Of a stretch of 64,000 bases of DNA, positions 26,167-34,635 are shown piece by piece. The stretch lies in the NCBI GenBank assembly GCA_022842935.1, contig JALHOP010000001.1, forward strand, positions 310,001 through 374,000, read 5' to 3'. Source of the DNA: Myxococcota bacterium. GTDB taxonomy: Bacteria > Myxococcota > XYA12-FULL-58-9 > JALHOP01. Positions within the stretch are counted from its first letter, which is position 1, and every line of letters begins with the position of its first letter. The position numbers and the translations under genes are program-made. The notes under the pieces are model-generated. The model had not been told where the DNA came from and did not search any database. It saw nothing but the letters and a program-made list of their open reading frames with translations.

Positions 26167-26979
26167 TCAGCCAGCGGCACCCGCGCTGCGCTCGGCGCAT
26201 AGCTTGGCAGCGATGTCATTGGCGGTGCTCATGCCGTAGCCTCGCGTGACCAGACGGTCGACCACCACCTCAGCGGCGAGCGCGACATCGCTCGCGATAT
26301 CGAGCTGGCGTTTGACGACACTGGCAAGGCCCGCTCCAAGGCTCTTCTTGCGGCTGTCGATCCAGCCTTTGCCGATCCAGCCCTGAATGTCCGGCAAGTC
26401 TTCGGCGATCACGTAGTTTCGTTTCGTACGCGCCCACAGCACGGTGAGGGCCCCGCGGGCATCGCCGCGTGGGACACCGAACGCCGTCAGGAATCGCAAC
26501 AATTCGTCGTGCGTCATGCGATTCTTGTGACTCGCTTGCAGCTGGCTCGTCACCGCGCGCTCGATGTTCGGAGGTACCACGGAGCTCCCGTCGAACATCG
26601 ATGCGTTACGCCGCTCGGCCACCCTGCGCGCCTCGCTCGGCCGCAACTCGATGACTTCAGCCTCGGGGGCTGCTTCGGGAGCTGTTTCGGGCGGCACGTC
26701 TGGGGCGGGCGGGGCGGCGTCGTGCGCGGGGAAGCGCTTGAACACCTCGGCCTCCGACATACCGGCGAGACGTGCGAGCCGCCGCCGCGCCGCTACGACC
26801 GCGCGTCGATACAGTGCGACAGCCCACCGACGTCCGTCCAAAGTCGCGGCGTCGAAGACGGCCACCAACGCGGCCACGAGATTCCGAAACGCCGCTTGGA
26901 GGTTTTCGCCCATGATACGCGGACCTACCGTGGCGGCGTGTTTTTGGGCTTCCGTCGGCAGCTTACTGGGGACTGCCAT
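26167..26979 (-). CDS. hypothetical protein, Arg/Ala-rich helical
   Basis: 270 aa from ATG 26977-26979 (MAVPSKLPTEAQKHAATVG); the longer frame to 27213 would overlap the divergent gene. Not recognised. The N-terminal ~100 residues are amphipathic helices rich in Arg and Ala (FRNLVAALVAVFDAATLDG, RRAVVAARRRLARLAGMSEA), followed by a Pro/Glu linker (APPAPDVPPETAPEAAPEAE) and a more compact C-terminal half (MTHDELLRFLTAFGVPRGDA, NYVIAEDLPDIQGWIGKGW, GYGMSTANDIAAKLCAERSA). No membrane segment or signal peptide is clear. Divergent from the gene at 27155 across ~175 bp. Confidence 0.7.
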   Translation of the reverse strand: MAVPSKLPTEAQKHAATVGPRIMGENLQAAFRNLVAALVAVFDAATLDGRRWAVALYRRAVVAARRRLARLAGMSEAEVFKRFPAHDAAPPAPDVPPETAPEAAPEAEVIELRPSEARRVAERRNASMFDGSSVVPPNIERAVTSQLQASHKNRMTHDELLRFLTAFGVPRGDARGALTVLWARTKRNYVIAEDLPDIQGWIGKGWIDSRKKSLGAGLASVVKRQLDIASDVALAAEVVVDRLVTRGYGMSTANDIAAKLCAERSAGAAG

Positions 26980-27154
26980 TATGTCAGTCGTCCAGGACCT
27001 ACGCCCCGCGCGAGCAACCGCGTGACCCAGGTGGCCTCGAAACCTCGGCCCGGTTCGCCATCGCGGATGATGAGATCTCACCACAACCACGATAGCCGCT
27101 CCTTCTGTAGATCCTGCCCAATCAAGTTTCATCGAGCTCAAGGTGGTCTTCGTC

Positions 27155-28204
27155 ATGGCCGTCGATCGTGCCTCTGGATATCGTCCTTCACTGATTACGC
27201 CCGAAGAGCTCACGGCGCTTCAGCCGCGCAGCTCGACGATTCGCGGCGTGCCGGTGCGCGACGACATCGAAAGCGGTCGCGGTGCTCCCGTCGACGCCGA
27301 CGACCTGCGCCAAGACATCCTCCCGGTTGGAGACGACGGCGCGCAAGGCGGAAGCTCGCAACAACAAGAGCCCGCCGAGATCTATCTGGAGTGGTTGAAC
27401 CGTTTGGCGATGCTTGCGCGAGCACCGAACCCGAGTGTGCGGGCCATGCTGAGCGCGGCGGACGAGCTGTATGTCCCGCGTCACACGGCCCTGCAGGACA
27501 TATTCGACATCCTTGGCATCACCAGCGCCGCGGATTCCGATGCGCGGCTGCGTGAGTGGATGAGCATGCTGCTCCGCAACGGCGGCGACCTCGTTCTCGA
27601 CGCCTTGGCGAACGTCCTCGAGATGTTGCGTACCGCGGTCGACCCCCTGCGTAATCCAGTGAACCAGCCCGCCGGGTTCGACGACCATGTGCTCGCCCGA
27701 ATCCAGACGCTCACCGACAAGCTGGGTGAGGCTTTGAATGGACTCGACCGTCTGCAAGAGCGGACAACTGCGGCCCTGGCGAGCGCCCAGAACGACATCA
27801 GCGCATGCGCTCTAGAGACGGTGGCCTGGCAGCGCTACCGCGACGGCTTGCAAGGGCTCTCGCGTGGTGTCCAGGCTGCACTTGCGAGCGACGGCTTCGA
27901 TACGTCGGACCTCGACGAGATCCTCGTTGCCATGGCGGAGCTGCGCGCACCCGGCGAAGCCCCCTCAACCGTTTCCCGAGCCGAGTGGCTCGCGGTGAGC
28001 GTGGGCATCGGCAACACGCCTGGTCTCCCTCTGGCGGTACGCTCCATCGCCGCCGGCCAACTCGCCAGAGGTGTCCTGATACGCGAGGCCCGCGGTGAGC
28101 TCACGATCGACCCACAGACGCGCGAGGACGTCGTCGCGGCCCGACAGGCAGGCGAAGCGGCGACCGCGACAGCGGACGGAACCCCCAAAACGCCGATCAG
28201 GTGA
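27155..28204 (+). CDS. hypothetical helical protein
   Basis: 349 aa from ATG 27155, which has AAGGTGG eight bases upstream; the frame also allows GTG 27143. Not recognised. The first ~75 residues look disordered (GRGAPVDADDLRQDILPVGD, then GAQGGSSQQQEPA). The body is helical, with ALQDIFDILGITSAADSDAR, GDLVLDALANVLEMLRTAVD and a probable coiled coil (IQTLTDKLGEALNGLDRLQE). No signal peptide or membrane helix is seen. The last ~25 residues are Ala/Thr-rich. It is the last gene before the groESL control region. Confidence 0.72.
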   Translation: MAVDRASGYRPSLITPEELTALQPRSSTIRGVPVRDDIESGRGAPVDADDLRQDILPVGDDGAQGGSSQQQEPAEIYLEWLNRLAMLARAPNPSVRAMLSAADELYVPRHTALQDIFDILGITSAADSDARLREWMSMLLRNGGDLVLDALANVLEMLRTAVDPLRNPVNQPAGFDDHVLARIQTLTDKLGEALNGLDRLQERTTAALASAQNDISACALETVAWQRYRDGLQGLSRGVQAALASDGFDTSDLDEILVAMAELRAPGEAPSTVSRAEWLAVSVGIGNTPGLPLAVRSIAAGQLARGVLIREARGELTIDPQTREDVVAARQAGEAATATADGTPKTPIR

Positions 28205-28269
28205 CCCACGTCGCGACGATGAGCGGCGACCGCCGGAGTACAAAACGCCCCCGTCACGTCCGCGGGCGC

Positions 28270-28294
28270 TGGCACTCACGTGCTTCGAGTGCCA
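28270..28294. promoter_or_regulatory. CIRCE-type inverted repeat upstream of groESL
   Basis: TGGCACTC (28270-28277), nine bases, GAGTGCCA (28287-28294). The HrcA operator CIRCE is TTAGCACTC-N9-GAGTGCTAA; here the GCACTC core, its inverted copy and the N9 spacing are exact, while the outer T-A pairs are changed to G-C. It lies ~190 bp before the groES ATG and about 97 bp upstream of the best -35 box, farther than usual. Confidence 0.75.
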
Positions 28295-28391
28295 ATGAAA
28301 TCAGCGGCTTCCATTGAACGACTGCTAAAAAAAAGAAAAAACCCCCGCAAATTCAATGCTATTTGCGTGACACGAAGTTGCTGGATGGCTC

Positions 28392-28419
28392 TTGACACCG
28401 CTTACGAAATCGCTACATT
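28392..28419 (+). promoter_or_regulatory. sigma70-like promoter of groESL
   Basis: A perfect TTGACA (28392-28397), 16 bases, then TACATT (28414-28419). Transcription would begin near 28426, leaving a leader of about 57 bases to the groES ATG. An A-rich tract (AAAAAAAAGAAAAAA, 28326-28340) lies upstream and could act as an UP element. Confidence 0.65.
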
Positions 28420-28482
28420 CGCCATCGATTTTAGCAACGGCCGGTCCCACGAGACCCGCCGTCCCACAACTGGAGACCAGCA

Positions 28483-28779
28483 ATGGCGAAGAAGTTCCGT
28501 CCCCTGCAGGACCGCATCTTGGTGAAGCGCGTGAAGAACGAAGAGCGCACCTCGGGCGGCATCATCATCCCCGATACCGCCAAAGAGAAGCCCCAAGAGG
28601 GCGAAGTCGTTGCCGTTGGCAACGGCAAGAAGACCGAAGACGGCAAAGTCGTCGCGGTGGACCTCAAGAAGGGCGACCGCATCCTCTTCGGCAAGTACTC
28701 GGGCACCGAGATCAAGGTCGACGGTGAAGAGCACCTCATCCTCCGCGAAGAAGAGGTTCTTGGCGTCATCGACGCTTAG
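28483..28779 (+). CDS. groES: co-chaperonin GroES
   Basis: 98 aa, normal length. [60 protein letters not shown] and the C-terminal [11 protein letters not shown] are the standard GroES segments; the GGIIIPDTA stretch is the mobile loop that docks on GroEL. TGGAG lies 7 bases before the ATG. First gene of the groESL operon, with groEL 85 bp downstream; a CIRCE-type operator and a promoter precede. Confidence 0.98.
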   Translation: MAKKFRPLQDRILVKRVKNEERTSGGIIIPDTAKEKPQEGEVVAVGNGKKTEDGKVVAVDLKKGDRILFGKYSGTEIKVDGEEHLILREEEVLGVIDA

Positions 28780-28789
28780 TCCTCTTTAG

Positions 28790-30505
<1,716 letters not shown>

Positions 30506-30546
30506 GTCCTCTGTCGCTCTAGCGGCTTAGCCAGCTAGACAGATCG

Positions 30547-30578
30547 AAAGGGCCTCCTCGTGGGGCCCTTTCTTTTTT
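30547..30578 (+). terminator. rho-independent terminator of groESL
   Basis: AAAGGGCC (30547-30554) pairs with GGCCCTTT (30564-30571) around a 9-base loop, followed by CTTTTTT. The stem, loop and T-tract are as expected for an intrinsic terminator on the plus strand. The rest of the gap to 30743 shows nothing further that I can support. Confidence 0.9.
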
Positions 30579-30743
30579 GGGGATTGGCTCATGAAGCAGC
30601 GCGGCATGACCGATATCCCTTGCGCGTACGCGGGCTTGAGACGGAATACCTCGCCGGTCCGTCCGCTGTAGGCGACGGCCCACACAAACGTAGGACAGTC
30701 ACCCCACGCGGAACGCACCGCGGTTTGGTACTCTCGAAAGAGA

Positions 30744-33059
30744 ATGCCGGGCCGCCACCTCGAGCTTGCCGTATTGGGCGCCTTTGTCGTCAGCGCGCTG
30801 CCCGCATGCAACCTCGGGACGCTGTTCGATTCTTCGGGGGCGTCGTGTTTAACGGACGTCAACTGTCCCGATGGTCAGGTCTGCTGTGACGGACGGTGTT
30901 CCTCCGACTGCAACCGGGTTGGCGCTAATGTCGTGTCCGCGAGTCTCGCGACTGACTTCGTCCCCGGGTACGAGTTCGACGAGATCGCGATCGAGCTTGG
31001 GGCGGCCTCGCGAACCGTCGATGTGAACGCGGTCACCGAGCTCGTGAACCCTCGGCCCATCGCTCAGTTCCAAGAGGTCGCGAAAGGAAACCACCGCGTC
31101 GTCATCAAGCTCCTGCGCTTCGGCAGCGTCGTTGCTCAGCGCGCGGTGGCCTTCGCGCTAAGCGACGACATGACTGTGCCGGTCATCCTGACTCGCGACT
31201 GTGAAGGCGTGACTTGTGGTGCAAGTGACGCCGACCAGTGTTTGAACGGCCTGTGTGTCGCTAGCGCCTGCTCCGAGCTCAACCCCGACGCTTGTCCGGT
31301 CGCCATGTGCGCCGAAGATGACGATTGCACGGCCACCGTGAGTTGCACCCACGCTGTCTGCGTTGGCGGACGCTGTCTCGAACGCCGTGAAGACGGTCTT
31401 TGCGAAGACGACGAGCGCTGCATTCCGGGCATCGGTTGCGTCGTTGCGAGCCACGAGTGCGACTACGAGATGCAATGCGACGATCTGACCACCTGTACGC
31501 AGGAGCGTTGCCGCGAGGGTCGATGCACATCACAGCGTGACGATACGCGTTGTGACCTCACCATCTGCGACCCGACGGCCAAAACGGCTAACCCCGCGAG
31601 CGGCTGCACGCCCGCACCGTGCAGCGTGGAAAACTGCTTGCCGGCACCGTGCGAAACCGCGACCTGCGTCAAGGGTTCGTGTGTGCACACGCCGGTCTGC
31701 GAGAGCGGTCAGTCATGTTGCGACGGTGTTTGCGCCGCCAACTGTAACGACCCGCGAGCCTGTGCCGGTAGGCCTCAAGGGTACGTCTGCCGCGTATCGG
31801 TCGGCGCGTGCGACGTCGCCGAGACGTGTGATGGCCAAAGCGACACGTGCCCGCCCGATGCGGTTCAGCCTGGGGGTACCGTGTGTCGCGCGGTCGCTGG
31901 AGCCTGTGACGTCACCGAGGTCTGTGATGGCGAGAGCCCCCTTTGTCCCGCGAATGTGGTCGCGCAAAGTGGCAGCGTTTGCCGGGCCAAGAGCGGCGCC
32001 TGCGACGTCGACGAGGTTTGCAATGGGCTATCGAGCGCTTGCCCTGTCGACGTCTTCGCGCCCGATACCTTCGCGTGCCGAGGCTCCGCAGGTGACTGCG
32101 ACCCTGCCGAGATGTGCACAGGCACCGGACCGGCCTGCCCGGATGATAGCTACTACTCCAGCACGGTCGCGTGTCGTCCCGCGGCCGGCGACTGCGATAT
32201 CCCCGAGACCTGCTCGGGCAGCTCGCCGACCTGTCCGGGCAACGAGCTTCGTACTCCAAGCCACGTGTGTCGCGCATCCCAGGGTGTGTGCGACCGCGCC
32301 GAGACCTGCACGGGCGCGAGCGCCGTCTGTCCGGGGGATAACAAGCAGGCGGGCGGGACGGTCTGTCGTCCCGCCGCCGCTGGCTGCGATGTCGCCGAGA
32401 CCTGCGATGGCTCTTCCAACTCCTGCCCTGGTGACGTGTTCGTCGGTGCCGGTACGTTGTGTCGGAGCTCGGCTGGGCCATGTGACCCTGCCGAATACTG
32501 TCCCGGGAGCGGGCCGGCTTGCCCAGGTGATTCGTACGCTCCAGCGGGCGCGCTATGCCGGGGCGCCTCAGGGGACCCGTGCGACGTCAGCGACTACTGC
32601 AGCGGCGCTAGCGCGGCTTGCCCCGACAACGCGCAGCCCGCCGGAACACTTTGCCAGGGCGCTCCGAACTCCTGTTATCAAAATCGCGTTTGCAACGGCT
32701 CGCCCGTTTGCCCTGGCTGGACACCGTCGCCCTACGGCACCTACTACGCCGAGATCGATACCTGCCGTTACTACATCTGCGATGGGGCTTTCGGCGCGGT
32801 CGTCGCTCCTCGAAACAACGGTGCCTACTGTGCCGACGGCGGAATCTGTCTCTACTACACGTGCAATAACGGCGCGTGTAATGCGGGCAACGCACGCAAT
32901 GACGGGGCCGCGTGTGACGCGGGTAGCTGTGCGTTTTGCTCGGGTGGCTCGTGTGCCTACCCGAACTGCGAACACTACGGCGGCTGCTACTACTGCGGGT
33001 ACCCGAGTGCTGGCGCAGCCTATTGCTACGACGGGTGCGGCGGTGGCGGCGGCGACTGA
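30744..33059 (+). CDS. Cys-rich lipoprotein with nine tandem disintegrin-like repeats
   Basis: 771 aa. Signal with lipobox ALPAC (Cys22). Residues 30-60 hold a C-C cluster (NCPDGQVCCDGRCSSDC), then ~110 residues of beta-rich sequence without Cys, then Cys-rich modules (LTTCTQERCREGRC, GQSCCDGVCAANC). From residue 349 come nine exact-length 32-residue repeats of C-R-x4-G-x-C-D-x2-E-x-C-x-G-x4-C-P-x-D (CDIPETCSGSSPTCPG is one), plus a degenerate tenth. This spacing is that of the ADAM/snake-venom disintegrin loop (PF00200-like). The tail is Tyr/Gly/Cys-rich (YYCGYPSAGAAYCYDGCGGG). It is probably a rigid, disulfide-bonded surface stalk or adhesin; function unknown. Confidence 0.88.
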   Translation: MPGRHLELAVLGAFVVSALPACNLGTLFDSSGASCLTDVNCPDGQVCCDGRCSSDCNRVGANVVSASLATDFVPGYEFDEIAIELGAASRTVDVNAVTELVNPRPIAQFQEVAKGNHRVVIKLLRFGSVVAQRAVAFALSDDMTVPVILTRDCEGVTCGASDADQCLNGLCVASACSELNPDACPVAMCAEDDDCTATVSCTHAVCVGGRCLERREDGLCEDDERCIPGIGCVVASHECDYEMQCDDLTTCTQERCREGRCTSQRDDTRCDLTICDPTAKTANPASGCTPAPCSVENCLPAPCETATCVKGSCVHTPVCESGQSCCDGVCAANCNDPRACAGRPQGYVCRVSVGACDVAETCDGQSDTCPPDAVQPGGTVCRAVAGACDVTEVCDGESPLCPANVVAQSGSVCRAKSGACDVDEVCNGLSSACPVDVFAPDTFACRGSAGDCDPAEMCTGTGPACPDDSYYSSTVACRPAAGDCDIPETCSGSSPTCPGNELRTPSHVCRASQGVCDRAETCTGASAVCPGDNKQAGGTVCRPAAAGCDVAETCDGSSNSCPGDVFVGAGTLCRSSAGPCDPAEYCPGSGPACPGDSYAPAGALCRGASGDPCDVSDYCSGASAACPDNAQPAGTLCQGAPNSCYQNRVCNGSPVCPGWTPSPYGTYYAEIDTCRYYICDGAFGAVVAPRNNGAYCADGGICLYYTCNNGACNAGNARNDGAACDAGSCAFCSGGSCAYPNCEHYGGCYYCGYPSAGAAYCYDGCGGGGGD
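31788..32651 (+). repeat. nine 96-bp coding repeats (disintegrin-like units)
   Basis: Nine consecutive units of exactly 96 bp, each encoding a 32-residue module that starts with Cys-Arg (Cys codons 31788, 31884, 31980 and so on to 32556). The six Cys per unit and the Asp/Glu/Gly/Pro positions are kept, while intervening residues and third-codon bases vary, so the repeats are old or under selection for the fold, not a recent expansion. A tenth, degenerate unit starts at 32652. Confidence 0.88.
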
Positions 33060-33095
33060 CCCGCCGCCCTCGTCGCGTCAGCGCTCCGGCGGAAC

Positions 33096-34511
33096 TTACT
33101 TTTTGAGAGCCGTGGCGATACCGTTCGCCATCGTGTCGAGAGCTCCCGTCGCGCGATGAATCGCCGTCGGCTTCTCGGCCACGATGTAGCCCGCCTCCGA
33201 GCCTCGCTTACGTGACTGCGCCCACTGGGCAATGTCGAGACCCATGGCTGCGGCCGACACCAGCGCACGCGGACCCCAGAGAGCGCCAGCGCTCTTGAAG
33301 TCGACGAGGCCGTTCACGATGCCCCAGCCGGTGTGCTTGATGCCCGTGCGCATGAGGTTCAAGTGATGCTCGTGTTTGCCCAGGCCGAAGAGCTTGGCGC
33401 CCATGGTGGCCACGAAGCCGGTGATCGCCGTCGCGGCGCCGAGTGCGGCCTGCACGCCAGGCCCGATCCCGGGGATGAGCGAGACGCCATGGAGAGCCGC
33501 CGACCAGAGGTTGGTGAACGAAGGTTTCGGCGCGAAGCTGACGACGACCGGTGGCATCTTGCCGCCGACGTCGATGGTGATGATGCGCTCGCGGATCTCC
33601 GCGTCGCGCAGCATGAACTTCTCTTTGCCGCGGGCGAAGACGCGCTCGTCGTTGGTGGGCGCGCGCAGCGAGCGGAAGAGCACCGAGCCCGGAATTTTCA
33701 GGTCCTTGGCGATAGCGAACAGCTCGTCCCAGTCCTTGCGATCGAGCGTGACGCGGCCGATCTTGTGGCCATCTTCGCCGAAACCCTGCGGGGCCTGCGC
33801 CTGAGCACCACCCCGGGAATCGACCTTGCGGACGCGGGGAGCGTCTTCGGCTGATTGCGGGGCGCGATCGAAGCCCATCGGCGGCTCGCGGCGATCGTAC
33901 GTTGGGTGGCCGCCACGTGGCATGGGCCCCCGTTCTTCGGCGTGACGGGTGCGCGGCGCGTCCATCGGCTCCTCGCGCAGGCGTGGCATCGGCTCGGCAT
34001 CGTAACCGCCGTGGTCGACTTCGTGGCCTTCCCCGGGCTCGACTTCGCGGATGTAGACGCGCGGCTGGCGCGGCTCGAGGTCGACCATGACGTCTTCGTC
34101 GTGGCTGTGTTGACCGCTATGGCGCGCGTAGCGTTGTTCTTCGACTTCCACGTGATGGGAGCCGCCGGCTTCGCCTGGGTGATCGAGGTCGATGACGACT
34201 TGGTTGATCCCGTCGTCGAGGGTGAGCAACGTGTGGCCCCAGATCTCCGGATGCCGATCCATCGCATTGCCGATTTCGGTCGGCCGCGGGAAACGGATGG
34301 GCGAGGCGTCGTCGTTGAGATCGATCTGGCCAGCGCGCAAGGCGGCGAACGCCTGCTCGAGGCTCATGCGACCACGCATGGTCGGCCCGAAGTTGAGGCC
34401 GTGAAGCTCCGCCTTGCCTTCCATCTCGCGGATCTGCGAGCTGCGGATATCGATGACGCGCCGTTCCGATTGAACAGCAGACGCACGCGCACCTGTGACG
34501 CCAGACAGCAT
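33096..34511 (-). CDS. hypothetical protein with C-terminal hydrophobic hairpin
   Basis: 471 aa from ATG 34509-34511, which has AGGAGA eight bases upstream; an upstream TTG (34553) is less likely. Not recognised. Residues ~130-255 are highly charged and His/Arg/Glu-rich (EVEEQRYARHSGQHSHDEDV, RLREEPMDAPRTRHAEERGP) and probably disordered. The C-terminal half carries VTLDRKDWDELFAIAKDLKI, GKMPPVVVSFAPKP and then glycine-rich hydrophobic helices (ALHGVSLIPGIGPGVQAALG, AATAITGFVATMGAKLFGLG) that could insert into a membrane. No signal peptide. Translocated or pore-forming roles are possible but unsupported. Confidence 0.72.
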   Translation of the reverse strand: MLSGVTGARASAVQSERRVIDIRSSQIREMEGKAELHGLNFGPTMRGRMSLEQAFAALRAGQIDLNDDASPIRFPRPTEIGNAMDRHPEIWGHTLLTLDDGINQVVIDLDHPGEAGGSHHVEVEEQRYARHSGQHSHDEDVMVDLEPRQPRVYIREVEPGEGHEVDHGGYDAEPMPRLREEPMDAPRTRHAEERGPMPRGGHPTYDRREPPMGFDRAPQSAEDAPRVRKVDSRGGAQAQAPQGFGEDGHKIGRVTLDRKDWDELFAIAKDLKIPGSVLFRSLRAPTNDERVFARGKEKFMLRDAEIRERIITIDVGGKMPPVVVSFAPKPSFTNLWSAALHGVSLIPGIGPGVQAALGAATAITGFVATMGAKLFGLGKHEHHLNLMRTGIKHTGWGIVNGLVDFKSAGALWGPRALVSAAAMGLDIAQWAQSRKRGSEAGYIVAEKPTAIHRATGALDTMANGIATALKK

Positions 34512-34635
34512 TAGCCCGTCTCCTGGAAAGCCCGTCCCGTAAAATGAAGCCAACTCCCAAGGAGCTACCTCGGGACATCGCTGTTATCGGTGCGGCTCGG
34601 AGCGGGTTGCTTGATCGGGGACTGCCAACGCCACT

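Noticed and set aside
31788..32651. CRISPR-like periodicity of 96 bp
   Set aside because: The units are coding repeats with variable DNA and conserved Cys codons, not identical repeats with unique spacers.
31537..33159. 540-aa plus-strand ORF in another frame of the disintegrin-repeat gene
   Set aside because: It mirrors the 96-bp repeat period and has no signal or motif; the Cys-rich frame is clearly the real one.
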